From Clostridium sp. KNHs205 (GTDB lineage: Bacteria; Bacillota; Clostridia; Lachnospirales; Lachnospiraceae), in NCBI RefSeq assembly GCF_000702945.1, contig NZ_JNLE01000003.1, forward strand, positions 186,001-250,000: DNA of 64,000 nt. Reading direction: 5' to 3'. The notes beneath the pieces were generated by a model, which was not told the origin of the DNA, did not search any database, and worked only from the letters and a program-made list of their open reading frames with translations. Below, piece by piece: positions 1 to 7,910 of this stretch; within the stretch, counting starts at the first letter, position 1, and every line of letters starts with the position of its first letter. A program made the position numbers and the translations under genes.

Positions 1-317
1 AAAGTATTACCGGAATCAATGATATCCTCTACAATAAGCACTTCCTTATCTTCAATGGAATCGTCCAGATCTTTTATGATCTTAACTCTTCCGGAGCTTA
101 CAAAGCCATCTCCGTAACTGGATACGGACATAAAATCCAGAGAGAGGGGAACATCTATATTCTTAGCCAATTCACAGGTAATAAATACTCCTCCCTTTAA
201 AACACAAATAAGATGCAGTTCTTTTCCCGCATAGTCCTTGCTGATCTGCTCTCCCAGACTGCGAATCTTCTTATCTACCTCTTCCTGTGATATTAATACT
301 TTGATATTTTCATTCAT
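1..317 (-). CDS. hpt: Hypoxanthine phosphoribosyltransferase, N-terminal part (cut by window edge)
   Basis: Converts hypoxanthine or guanine plus PRPP to IMP or GMP in cytosolic purine salvage. Translating the minus strand from ATG at 317 gives about 105 residues beginning MNENIKVLISQEEV. They include the family segment LICVLKGGVFI, the SVSSYGDG stretch, and the PRPP-binding motif VEDIIDSGNT just before the window ends. The C-terminus lies outside the window. The start overlaps the tilS stop by 8 bases, so the two genes are probably translationally coupled. The tilS-hpt neighbourhood is conserved in Bacillota. Confidence 0.95.
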   Translation of the reverse strand, partial: MNENIKVLISQEEVDKKIRSLGEQISKDYAGKELHLICVLKGGVFITCELAKNIDVPLSLDFMSVSSYGDGFVSSGRVKIIKDLDDSIEDKEVLIVEDIIDSGNT

Positions 318-1803
318 TTTCTTTTTCCTCCGTTAATTTTATCTGAAGTATCCGCTTTGTATTCTCATCCACCTTATAGGCTTCGCTGATTCTGCCGCCG
401 ATTACCCATATGATATGGGAGCCGTCTGCTAACAAAGGCTGGACATCTCTTATCTGCCTTGGTACTTTTTCATCAATAAAATAGGCTTTTAATTTTTTTG
501 TGCTTCCTTTCGCATCAATGCAAAGGTAATCCCCCTGTTTTCTTTTACGGATTAACACAGTATCCTTAATTTTATCATAGTCAAACCATTTCGTATAGAG
601 ATTTTGTGGAATTATCATATTTTTTTTATAATTTAATACTTCTGTTATAAGACTAATTTCCCTGTCCGGCAAAGGAGTTCTGCCCGGTATGTTTAGCTCC
701 TGTTTAAGCTCATTTTCAGGCGGAGATGTATCAACACAGCTGCTGTTCTTCTTATCTCTTACAAAGGATATATGATTATACTCCTTTACTGCCGTTATTC
801 CATAGGGTAGATTCACCCGTTTTCCTGTCTGCTTGCTGACAAGGTCTAACACTGCCGTAACATGAACAGCTTCCAGATCCTTTAAGCTGCCACTAAGAAA
901 AGAAAGGGCTTTTCGCACCAGCTCTTTCTGTATAACAATGTCTTCCTTCAGAAGCTCCTCCGTTAAAAGCTGTACCTTTCCTTGAGGTGACGCTTCTTTT
1001 ATCTCAGTATTATTATCGGAAGAGTTCATGTTTTCTTCTGGAAAAAGATTCCTTTTCACATTATTCCCTCTGACCAGTACTCTATCCATGGCCTTAAGGG
1101 TCATTTTCTCAACAAAGGCTTCGATTTCCATCAAACTGTCTCCTGCCCCGCTGATATGGCTTACAGCCTGCTTATTGACCTCCGCGGCATTTTTAAGAAT
1201 ACCATGACGTATTTTATTTCTGGTATAGTCCAGGGTAAAGTTCGTGGAATCATCCAGATAACCAGCACTGCGATTGCTTAGATAAGCCTCAATTTCCTGT
1301 CTTTCAAGGCATAAGAGGGGTCTTATGATATTGCCCCTTACCGGATTGATTCCTGTGAGCCCGGTTAAGGCGCTGCCCCTGAACAGATTGAAGAGTATTG
1401 TTTCTGCATTATCATTTTTATTATGTGCAATTGCAATTTTATTACACTTATATGCATTAAGATACTGATTAAAAACCTCATATCGGGTTATTCTGCCTGC
1501 CTCTTCAAGAGATAAGCCCTGAGTTTTCGCCATTAGAGGGATGTCTTTACAGACCGCTGTAAAGGACACTCCCCTCTCTTTACACAGGCTTCTGACAAAT
1601 TCTTCGTCCCTGTCAGCTTCTTCCCCTCTTATCCCGTGATTCACATGAATCACAAAAAGGGTCAGTCCGTAGCTTTCAGACAACTCCATAAGCACATGAA
1701 AAAGGCAGACCGAATCCGCTCCGCCGGAAACTCCGACAATAATCTGGTCTCCCTTTTCAAGCATGTTATATTTACTGATATACTGTTTTATCTTATTAAT
1801 CAT
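310..1803 (-). CDS. tilS: tRNA(Ile)-lysidine synthetase TilS
   Basis: Modifies C34 of the CAU-anticodon tRNA-Ile to lysidine using ATP and lysine, so that it reads AUA. The N-terminus carries the PP-loop ATP motif SGGADS (about residues 26-31 from the chosen start). It is followed by HVNHGIRGEEADRDEEFV and the NKNDNAETILFNLFRG segment typical of the catalytic domain. The C-terminal part matches the TilS substrate-binding domain (RKRKQGDYLCIDAKGSTKKLK). The start is placed at ATG 1803 because a GGAG sits 6 bases upstream; an in-frame TTG at 1815 lies inside that ribosome binding site. The product is about 497 aa, a usual length for Bacillota. It overlaps hpt. Confidence 0.96.
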   Translation of the reverse strand: MINKIKQYISKYNMLEKGDQIIVGVSGGADSVCLFHVLMELSESYGLTLFVIHVNHGIRGEEADRDEEFVRSLCKERGVSFTAVCKDIPLMAKTQGLSLEEAGRITRYEVFNQYLNAYKCNKIAIAHNKNDNAETILFNLFRGSALTGLTGINPVRGNIIRPLLCLERQEIEAYLSNRSAGYLDDSTNFTLDYTRNKIRHGILKNAAEVNKQAVSHISGAGDSLMEIEAFVEKMTLKAMDRVLVRGNNVKRNLFPEENMNSSDNNTEIKEASPQGKVQLLTEELLKEDIVIQKELVRKALSFLSGSLKDLEAVHVTAVLDLVSKQTGKRVNLPYGITAVKEYNHISFVRDKKNSSCVDTSPPENELKQELNIPGRTPLPDREISLITEVLNYKKNMIIPQNLYTKWFDYDKIKDTVLIRKRKQGDYLCIDAKGSTKKLKAYFIDEKVPRQIRDVQPLLADGSHIIWVIGGRISEAYKVDENTKRILQIKLTEEKENE

Positions 1804-1926
1804 GAATAACTCCAACTCAGGTTTTTCTTTTATGACTGATTATTCATTTGTTAAGGTGTGTCTGAATACTTACTGCACCCTAAAATATACTAATTTTTTT
1901 TATTGTAACTTAAACAATAAGAAATA

Positions 1927-4224
1927 TCAAGTCTTGCTCCAAAAGCCCGCAACCAGCACTGTCATATCATCTGCTGGCACCCAGCCGTTATGTTCAAGTG
2001 CCATGTTAAGTATTGCATTAGCCATTTCCTTGGGATTGTTCGTCTTTAGCTCCTGAATAAATTGGATAATCGTCTCCTCCTTCTCTTCTCCGGTAATGCA
2101 GTCCACTACGCCATCCGTAGCCATGATAACAAACTCCCCGTCATAAAGCTTCCTGGTGACGATTTCATAATCTGCTCTATGCACCACTCCTGCCGGCAGC
2201 GCATTGGAATGTATAACCTCAACTTCCCCAGACTTCTTAAGGAACGTTGAAGCAGCTCCCATTTTGATAAAATCACAAAAACCGGTATAGAGATTAATAA
2301 TGGACAGATCAATGGTGGAAAAGCTCTCCGCCTTATCCCTGAGCACCAAAATGGAATTAATCAGCTTAATAGCGGATTCCTTACGAAACCCAGCCTCCAT
2401 AAATTGCTCCAGGAGTTCAATTACCGATTCGCTTTCTTCACAGGCATCCGGTCCGGAACCCATTCCATCGGCCAGACTCATCATAAAGGTACCGGTGTCA
2501 GGATTCAGGAAAGAGAAATTATCTCCTGATACCGGACTTCCATCTTTATTCATCCTGGCAAAACCCGTATAGACAGTATAGTCCGTATCTTCCACAAAGG
2601 TGAAGGTCTCCATCTCCCTGGAAATTACTTTTTTGCAGCCATCATAGGGTCTTATGGCCTTGCCGCAGGCTCTCCCTATAATCCCTGCTGCCTCTTTCGC
2701 TGTTATACACCGGCCTTTTTCCGTCTTGGCCGTCAGGTAAATCTCCTGTTTGCCGTCTCTTTTTTCAAAGATAGCAACCTTTTTCACCTGGATATGACTG
2801 TGCCGCAAAGCCTGGGCGATTCTTTCCTTACTGTCCGCACCCTCATAAGGCTTATATAAGTCCAGGGAAAAGTCATCAATAATATTCGCCACTTCTCCCA
2901 GCTGTTCTGCTATGGCAGCTCTGCTTTGTGCAAGCTTATTGCTCCAGACCATATTTATTCTTGCAATTTCAATACTCTTTTTCGCTTCTTCCAGAAAGTT
3001 TTCGAGGCAAATACATCTGGAGGCGAATTCTACGGGTATTTCGTTTAAGGATACGGTTCCGTTTTCATTTACCTGCTCCATAATACGAAAAGCCCCTTCA
3101 TAGGTTTCATAAAAATGTCCTTCCCAGCACAGGCTGCAATTTTCACAATCCTTGCAGAGTTTTTCAGATAGCCTGTCAAAGAGCTCTCTTTTGTCTACTT
3201 TATTAAGCTCCTCCTTCTGTTCTGAGATGGAATGAAAGGTTGCGGAAAGGTTATGAAAGGATTCCGAGAAATCTCTCAGCTTTCCTCTGGCAACACTCTG
3301 CAGGTTCTGATGAACAAAAACCTCCTCTTCTTTTCCTCTATCTTCTTTATTTTTTCCATATATCAGACTTTTAGGCAATAAAAAAAATAATACTGCACAG
3401 GAAATCAATACCCCAAACCCTTCCAGGTTAAATTTACTATCTTTATACAATTCTCCCAGTACCAGAAACCCGCCGGTAAAGGCCAGAAAATCCGGTATCC
3501 TTCCCATTTCACGAAAACTTCCGCTGATGATGCCAAGCATACACATAACTCCCAGCTGATTTAGCTCTCCGGTTCTCAGTGCCATTATAATACCGCAGGC
3601 TGCACCTATTACCGCGCCAAACCCGGCTCCATACCGAAAACCAGTCAGAAGGATACAAAACAAAGCACAGGTTAAGGGTAACGAAAACCCCAGAGAATTC
3701 ATATCCGGTATCCCATATATAATTACACCGCCCATAACAGCCAAGCCAACAATTTCTTCATTGGATAAGGTCTCACCTTTTAAGGGAGGATTCAGTACCG
3801 GTCCAAGGCCCTTACGAAAGATCAGACTGGAAACAAAAACAATGATACCTTCTGCCAGTCCCAGTACAGCATAATGCAGGAAGTCATTGCTTAAGGTGCT
3901 ATAAAAACAGGTCAGCAAAGTAATAGCTCCCCCTGCGACTCCACCCATTGCCCAGACGGAAAGTTTTTTATTCCGATACTCTGCCATGGAGATCAGGATA
4001 GAAAAAACCAAAATGGCTATAAGGTATTTAATCATCTCCGTCCTGTCCATTGCCGTTATTATACCCAAGGCCACCATCACCGCTGTTAATATCCGGCTCT
4101 TAGGCTCCAGATACAAAGCTGCCAGATAACCCATGGCAAATGGATTTATTCCCATAAACACGGAACGCGCCATAATAATTCCAAGAGAGCTTACAAGTAC
4201 TCTCCTAACATTTAATTCTTTCAT
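1927..4224 (-). CDS. spoIIE: Stage II sporulation protein E (membrane PP2C phosphatase)
   Basis: Dephosphorylates the anti-anti-sigma factor SpoIIAA at the polar septum, which activates sigma-F in the forespore; it also interacts with FtsZ. The 765-aa product starts with a long hydrophobic region of many membrane segments (about residues 5-310). A cytosolic linker follows, then a C-terminal PP2C domain with the metal-binding motif LADGMGSGPDA near residue 585 and MATDGVVD near the end. Length and layout match the family. A GGGAGG ribosome binding site precedes the ATG. The gene sits next to tilS and hpt as in other Clostridia. The 900 bases upstream contain degenerate repeats and a palindromic element (listed separately). 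Confidence 0.97.
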   Translation of the reverse strand: MKELNVRRVLVSSLGIIMARSVFMGINPFAMGYLAALYLEPKSRILTAVMVALGIITAMDRTEMIKYLIAILVFSILISMAEYRNKKLSVWAMGGVAGGAITLLTCFYSTLSNDFLHYAVLGLAEGIIVFVSSLIFRKGLGPVLNPPLKGETLSNEEIVGLAVMGGVIIYGIPDMNSLGFSLPLTCALFCILLTGFRYGAGFGAVIGAACGIIMALRTGELNQLGVMCMLGIISGSFREMGRIPDFLAFTGGFLVLGELYKDSKFNLEGFGVLISCAVLFFLLPKSLIYGKNKEDRGKEEEVFVHQNLQSVARGKLRDFSESFHNLSATFHSISEQKEELNKVDKRELFDRLSEKLCKDCENCSLCWEGHFYETYEGAFRIMEQVNENGTVSLNEIPVEFASRCICLENFLEEAKKSIEIARINMVWSNKLAQSRAAIAEQLGEVANIIDDFSLDLYKPYEGADSKERIAQALRHSHIQVKKVAIFEKRDGKQEIYLTAKTEKGRCITAKEAAGIIGRACGKAIRPYDGCKKVISREMETFTFVEDTDYTVYTGFARMNKDGSPVSGDNFSFLNPDTGTFMMSLADGMGSGPDACEESESVIELLEQFMEAGFRKESAIKLINSILVLRDKAESFSTIDLSIINLYTGFCDFIKMGAASTFLKKSGEVEVIHSNALPAGVVHRADYEIVTRKLYDGEFVIMATDGVVDCITGEEKEETIIQFIQELKTNNPKEMANAILNMALEHNGWVPADDMTVLVAGFWSKT

Positions 4225-4261
4225 CTAATTTAAATCCTCCCTCTAATTAAGGACTGTTTGC

Positions 4262-4420
4262 TGACGGCTTATCTCTTTACCGTATATTAGCTGTACTTGT
4301 TCAGCCGTATTTCATTACAACTGTACATATATCGTTTGGCTATACTTATTTCATACAACTGTACTTAGTCCTTCAGCCGTACTAATTTCCGTTCAACCGC
4401 ACCTACTCTGTACACATCAG
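4262..4420. repeat. Degenerate short repeats upstream of spoIIE
   Basis: Short related strings recur here. On the minus strand they look like TACAGTTGTA-ATGAAAT and ACGGCTGAA, spaced irregularly by about 20-50 bases (for example GTACAGTTGTATGAAAT and GTACAGTTGTAATGAAAT, then ACGGCTGAAC). The stretch spans the region where the spoIIE promoter would be expected. No coding sense was found. They may be decayed tandem duplications or regulator sites. Confidence 0.4.
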
Positions 4421-4742
4421 TCCGTTTAGTCCTGTATTATAGGGATGTCCAACTAAAATCTTTGTCAAAAATGAGTCTTCCTATACAAAAACTTTTTGAC
4501 AGGAAATCCGCCAGATGCCTGATAGAATCGAATAGAGAGAGTTCAATAAGTTTAAGACATTCAGATTAAGGTCAGATAAATCAGATTCATAAAAATACCC
4601 CCTATACCTCCGAATGTATTTGAACATAACGGCGGCTACAGGGCTAATAGCTGTAATTAATAACAACAATATTACTTTACAATGCAATTATAAGACTGTT
4701 TATCAGATAGGGCGTCAGAAGGGCGGTTCTTCTCAAGGGGAC
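4421..4742. other. Non-coding stretch between the spoIIE upstream repeats and the palindromic element
   Basis: AT-rich DNA. Short open frames on both strands (4481-4687 minus, 4614-4802 plus) have no convincing ribosome binding site or recognisable protein. Nothing further was identified. Confidence 0.5.
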
Positions 4743-4956
4743 GGTAAATTGCACAAAACAGAAAGAACCCATGCTTCGATTTCAAGGTATAAGAAGTCCT
4801 AATTCTCTGAAGATTTTGTGCTGGACATCCTGTAAAACAGATAACTCGCTTCGCTCAAACAATCTGTTTTACAGGATAGCACAAAATCTTCAGAGAAAAG
4901 GACTTCTAAGACCTTTCCATAGGCGCATTCGTTCTTTCTGTTTTGTACAATTCACC
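4743..4956 (+). repeat. 214-bp imperfect palindromic element, copy 1
   Basis: The two ends are inverted repeats (left GGTAAATTGCACAAAACAG, right arm complementary with two changes). The element folds into one long hairpin. Stem blocks are CAAAACAGAAAGAAC, AAGGT/ACCTT, AGAAGTCCT/AGGACTTCT, TTCTCTGAAGATTTTGTGCT with its perfect complement, and ATCCTGTAAAACAGAT with its perfect complement. The top loop is AACTCGCTTCGCTCAAACA. The same element, the same length and inverted, lies at 5959-6172. Homology continues a few bases beyond the palindrome on each side (CAAGGGGAC and TGAAATC). No open frame of note lies inside, so this is a MITE-like or structured-RNA repeat. Confidence 0.9.
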
Positions 4957-5159
4957 TGAAATCAGACGAAGCAGGCTTTTGACGGGCTAATCAGTTTTTA
5001 CTTTAAAAAACATATTTTAATAATTATCGCTCAAAAAGTGTTTTAAAGTATTATTAATAATTTGCTTTTCTGCAAATTGCTAATCTAATATATAAAAAAG
5101 TCCATTTGAGGGCTAATCATTATATATATTAAAAAACAATGGTAACTCACGATACCTCA

Positions 5160-5756
5160 TTACAAATTTTCATAAGAATATCCTTCTATATAGGTAAAAT
5201 ATTCACTTCTGTCATACTTCTCCAAGCTAAAGCTTTCAGTTTTAATATGATTCTTTAAAATTTCAGCAATCATATCTACTATCTGCTCAGGAGTATGGTT
5301 GTCCGAGCGTATACGATATTCATTGGGAAGAGTCCTTCTATTCCTTATCAGGCGGTTAGCATTCACTGACTGTTCCCAATTTCTAAATTCATTTCCATTA
5401 TCTCTGGTTAAAATACGTTCTTTGATAACAGCATCCTCTTCAGAATATAGTGTAACTATGACATAATCATAATCCTTAAAAACCTCGGGGATATCCAGCA
5501 TCCTTACATCATCCAGGTCTGTTAATAACACGTTTTCAAATCCATGCTTATAATAATTCTTACAAACCAATATATAATTTTCAAAGGACATCTGCTCCTC
5601 TTCTTTTTGCGAAATATTGGTATACGGATTCTTCTTTGTAAACTCCGGAATCCAGCCAAACTCAAACCAGGGAGGACCTTCTAACCGTTTATGTATTTCC
5701 TTAGCAACCGTCGTCTTACCATTACCTGGTGAACCATGTATGATAATAAAATCCAT
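5160..5756 (-). CDS. Small P-loop kinase-like protein
   Basis: A 198-aa protein with an N-terminal Walker A motif GSPGNGKTT (residues 8-16), preceded by the beta strand MDFIIIH. It resembles small nucleoside or polynucleotide kinase-like P-loop proteins (AAA_33 type). The middle contains VLLTDLDDVRML, a plausible Walker B-like segment, and an RLIRNRRTLPNEYRI lid-like stretch rich in arginine. The substrate cannot be told from sequence. The ATG is preceded by GGAGG (CCTCC at 5763-5767). The gene stands alone between two inverted copies of a 214-bp palindromic element, which suggests it may have arrived with, or been bracketed by, these repeats. Confidence 0.75.
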   Translation of the reverse strand: MDFIIIHGSPGNGKTTVAKEIHKRLEGPPWFEFGWIPEFTKKNPYTNISQKEEEQMSFENYILVCKNYYKHGFENVLLTDLDDVRMLDIPEVFKDYDYVIVTLYSEEDAVIKERILTRDNGNEFRNWEQSVNANRLIRNRRTLPNEYRIRSDNHTPEQIVDMIAEILKNHIKTESFSLEKYDRSEYFTYIEGYSYENL

Positions 5757-5958
5757 TAAACTACCTCCTGGAATAACTCAGGTTTAATCCAGTTTTCCAC
5801 ATTTTTCATAATACCAATTTCCTATTAATCATACAAGTTCAAAAAGCTTTCTTTCCAGAAGTAAACGCATACGAAAATTTAGGCTATAACTTTTGAATAT
5901 AAAGTATTTACCAAAATAATCTTATGCCTACAACCTGGCCTTTTTCCATTAGATTTCA

Positions 5959-6172
5959 GGCAAATTGCGCAGAACAGAAAGAACGAATGCGCCTATGGAA
6001 AGGCATTAGAATTCCTTTTCTCTGGATATTTTGTGCTATAATATAAAACTGATTGTTTGAGCGCAGCGAGTTATCAGTTTTATATTATGTCAAGCACAAA
6101 ATATCCAGAGAATTAGGAATTCTTATGCCTTGGAATCGAAGCATGAGTTTTTTCTGTTCTGCGCAATTTGCC
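5959..6172 (-). repeat. 214-bp imperfect palindromic element, copy 2 (inverted relative to copy 1)
   Basis: Read on the minus strand, this aligns base for base with the copy at 4743-4956 without gaps. The terminal inverted repeats are perfect here (GGCAAATTGCGCAGAACAG). Compared with copy 1, both sides of the stems changed together: CTGAAGAT/ATCTTCAG became CTGGATAT/ATATCCAG, and ATCCTGTAAAACAGAT became ATAATATAAAACTGAT with a matching change on the other arm. The unpaired CATGCTTCGATT, CCATAGGCGCATTCG and top-loop segments are nearly identical between copies. Confidence 0.9.
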
Positions 6173-6206
6173 GTCCCCTTGTGAAAACCCCCATCTTTGA
6201 CGCAAA

Positions 6207-6240
6207 AAAAGGATATATCGTATACGATATATCCTTTAAA
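6207..6240 (-). terminator. Intrinsic terminator after tRNA-Met
   Basis: The arms AAAGGATATATCG and CGATATATCCTTT form a perfect hairpin followed on the minus strand by a T7 run. It lies directly downstream of the tRNA 3' end, so it probably ends the divIC-tRNA region transcript. Confidence 0.85.
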
Positions 6241-6246
6241 AAACAA

Positions 6247-6320
6247 TAGCGAAGGACGGATTTGAACCGCCGACACTGCGGGTATGAACCGCATGCTCTA
6301 GCCAACTGAGCTACTTCGCC
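6247..6320 (-). tRNA. tRNA-Met (CAU anticodon)
   Basis: A 74-nt cloverleaf on the minus strand. The acceptor GGCGAAG pairs with CTTCGCT, with a G-U first pair. The D arm is AGCTCAGTTGGCTAGAGC and the anticodon loop TTCATAC lies in the stem GCGG/CCGC. The T arm is GGCGGTTCAAATCCGTC and the discriminator is A. CCA is not encoded. CAU could also be the lysidine-modified tRNA-Ile2, but the body resembles elongator tRNA-Met. The mismatch-prone T stem (GGCGG against CCGTC) is read here with G-U pairing. Confidence 0.93.
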
Positions 6321-6368
6321 AAAAGCAACGAAGACAATTATAACCGCTGCCCGGTACTTTGTCAAGAC

Positions 6369-6668
6369 TTACTCTTCGGATTTGAATATAATCTCATCCT
6401 TGTAAACCAGTCCGAACTTTTCCCTTGCCATTTCTTCAATGAACTTCTTGGTCTGAACATACGCTTTCTTTTCTTCTATGTCCTCTGCCCTTTGTTTCTC
6501 ATCCTCGATCTGTTTGTTCAACTGTTCGATTTTCTCATCTGCTTTCGCTTCAGCCAGGTCTAAGGACTGCTGCTTATAAGTTACGATAGCACAAATAGAC
6601 AATACCATAACTGCTGTCAGAAACAGGCCTGTCCGCCTTTTCTTTCTTCTATGATTCCGCCCCTTCAA
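6369..6668 (-). CDS. divIC: Septum formation initiator DivIC/FtsB-like protein
   Basis: A small bitopic division protein that works with FtsL and DivIB at the septum. The 99-aa product has a very basic cytosolic tail (NHRRKKRRTG), one membrane segment (about residues 14-31), and a coiled coil (LAEAKADEKIEQLNKQIEDEK, about 36-75). It ends with the family segment KKFIEEMAREKFGLVYKDEIIF. Only 2 bases separate it from yabQ, so they are likely co-transcribed, as is the yabP-yabQ-divIC order in Bacillus. Confidence 0.93.
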   Translation of the reverse strand: MKGRNHRRKKRRTGLFLTAVMVLSICAIVTYKQQSLDLAEAKADEKIEQLNKQIEDEKQRAEDIEEKKAYVQTKKFIEEMAREKFGLVYKDEIIFKSEE

Positions 6669-6670
6669 AT

Positions 6671-7171
6671 TTAACCACCTTTTTCCTTATCAGATAGGCT
6701 TATTTTACTCGATTCTTTATTCTTTTTCAAGAATTTTTGTAAATTAGCAAAAATAAATTTAAATAGTTTGAATACTTTACGGAATCCTTTGGCAATCAGG
6801 TGTCCCAACAGGACAAAAGGTTTCAAGAGCAGACCAATAACCTTAAAGATCGTATCCTTAATTTTGTTTAAGAAGCCTGCTATCAGATCAACTAAGGGAT
6901 CACTTAAAAAATTGCGGTACAAAAGCATACCAAGAAAAATACCAAGAATGGCAAATCCCCTGATAATACCGTTATTCTGCTGATACATCATGCGAAATAT
7001 AAGAATGCTTGAGACTGTCCAATACAGCAAGTCCTCTATCCCAACCAGGATCGCTCCTCTGGGAAATACTCTCCGGATTATGCGGAATACATCATAAAAT
7101 ACTAACAAATAAACTCCCCAGAGCAAACAGGTACCAAAAAACTCAAGCTCAGTCAATATCTCTCTATTCAT
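6671..7171 (-). CDS. yabQ: Spore cortex biosynthesis protein YabQ
   Basis: A membrane protein needed for spore cortex formation in Bacillus. The 166-aa product begins with hydrophobic segments (FGTCLLWGVYLLVFYDVFRIIRR, then FRMMYQQNNGIIRGFAILGIFLGMLLY), the typical YabQ layout. The C-terminus is long and lysine-rich. GGGAG lies 8 bases before the ATG. It follows yabP by 46 bases and abuts divIC. Control by the mother-cell factor sigma-E is expected from family knowledge; no promoter was identified here. Confidence 0.9.
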   Translation of the reverse strand: MNREILTELEFFGTCLLWGVYLLVFYDVFRIIRRVFPRGAILVGIEDLLYWTVSSILIFRMMYQQNNGIIRGFAILGIFLGMLLYRNFLSDPLVDLIAGFLNKIKDTIFKVIGLLLKPFVLLGHLIAKGFRKVFKLFKFIFANLQKFLKKNKESSKISLSDKEKGG

Positions 7172-7217
7172 CTACTTCGCTCCCATACAATTTCTTATGC
7201 TAATTTAAGCTTTCTGC

Positions 7218-7505
7218 TTATTTGAACAGTCTGCTGATCAGGGACTCTCCGGACTTTCCGTATCCACCGGCGTCTGAATAGGTCAGACTGTCTATTTTCC
7301 CGTCTACGTCCACCTCACCCTTTTCCAGGGTCAAACGGTTCACATGAAGTTCATTCCCCCTGATCATTAAGATCCCCTGCTCGGTCTCTAAGAGTACTTC
7401 CCCGGCATCAAAACTCAATACATCCTTAACCCCTGTTATCATAGCCTGACTTCTGGCATTTAAACTGACCTTATGTAATTTCTGTAACCCCTGCTTCTCT
7501 TCCAT
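7218..7505 (-). CDS. yabP: Sporulation protein YabP
   Basis: A 95-aa spore-coat or cortex-associated protein of the YabP/YqfC family. The sequence KVSLNARSQAMITGVKDVLSFDAGEVLLETEQG followed by IRGNELHVNRLTLEKGEVDVDGKIDSLTYSD matches the beta-rich family pattern. The ribosome binding site AGGAGG, 8 bases upstream of the ATG, lies within the 3' arm of a perfect 19-bp hairpin (7508-7552). Translation or read-through may therefore be controlled by RNA folding. yabQ and divIC follow. Confidence 0.92.
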   Translation of the reverse strand: MEEKQGLQKLHKVSLNARSQAMITGVKDVLSFDAGEVLLETEQGILMIRGNELHVNRLTLEKGEVDVDGKIDSLTYSDAGGYGKSGESLISRLFK

Positions 7506-7507
7506 AA

Positions 7508-7552
7508 AAAGGCCTCCTAATATACTTTATTTCAGTATATTAGAAGACCTTT
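7508..7552 (-). promoter_or_regulatory. Hairpin enclosing the yabP ribosome binding site (terminator-like)
   Basis: On the minus strand AAAGGTCTTCTAATATACT and AGTATATTAGGAGGCCTTT pair over 19 of 19 positions (two G-U) around a 7-base loop. T5 and then the yabP ATG follow. The 3' arm contains AGGAGG, the only ribosome binding site for yabP. The same element could thus act as an intrinsic terminator for rqcP-hup transcripts, as a translational lock on yabP, or as both. Confidence 0.8.
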
Positions 7553-7587
7553 CATTTCATTCCTATATCGTAGCTGTTACCACGTAC

Positions 7588-7635
7588 AAGTTCTATTTTT
7601 GTTGATTTCGTAAGTTCTATATTTGTTGATTTTGT
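7588..7635. repeat. Two tandem 24-bp repeats after rqcP
   Basis: Units 7588-7611 and 7612-7635 each read AAGTTCTAT, then (A/T)TTTGTTGATTT, then (C/T)GT, with two differences. The second unit ends one base before the rqcP stop codon. They lie between rqcP and the yabP hairpin. Function unknown. Confidence 0.8.
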
Positions 7636-7636
7636 G

Positions 7637-7879
7637 CTAGACAATATATTCATACAGGTCTTTGGCATCGTCTTTTCTCACTGTTTCCTGTACATTAAGC
7701 ACCTTAACCTTAACTGCTTTACCGCCAAATCCTATCTCAATGATGTCTCCCTCTTTCACATTGGCCGATGCTTTGGCAGGTTTTCCGTTTAACATTACAC
7801 GTCCGGCATCACACGCTTCATTGGCTATGGTTCTTCGCTTAATCAGCCTTGATACCTTCAAAAATTTATCCAGTCTCAT
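7637..7879 (-). CDS. rqcP: S4-domain RNA-binding protein RqcP (YabO/Hsp15-like)
   Basis: An 80-aa S4-domain protein. In Bacillus the homologue supports ribosome-associated quality control on the 50S subunit during RqcH-mediated alanine tailing. The S4 fold is clear: MRLDKFLKVSRLIKRRTIANEACDAGRVMLNGKPAK, then VKEGDIIEIGFGGKAVKVKVL. It lies between hup and yabP, the usual location of yabO. A terminator-like hairpin separates hup from it. Confidence 0.92.
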   Translation of the reverse strand: MRLDKFLKVSRLIKRRTIANEACDAGRVMLNGKPAKASANVKEGDIIEIGFGGKAVKVKVLNVQETVRKDDAKDLYEYIV

Positions 7880-7910
7880 AAATACCTCTCTGATTCATAA
7901 TTTTTTAGTC

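Noticed and set aside
4481..4687. 68-aa minus-strand frame, and overlapping plus-strand frames 4614-4802 and 4771-4959
   Set aside because: They run into the palindromic element and have no ribosome binding site or family pattern.
5160..5756. Toxin of a zeta-type or tRNA-kinase toxin system
   Set aside because: No antitoxin-like partner gene next to it; only a generic kinase-like P-loop is visible.
6247..6320. tRNA-Ile2 (CAU, lysidine target of TilS)
   Set aside because: Body and acceptor resemble elongator tRNA-Met; no isoleucine identity features were clear. Not fully excluded.
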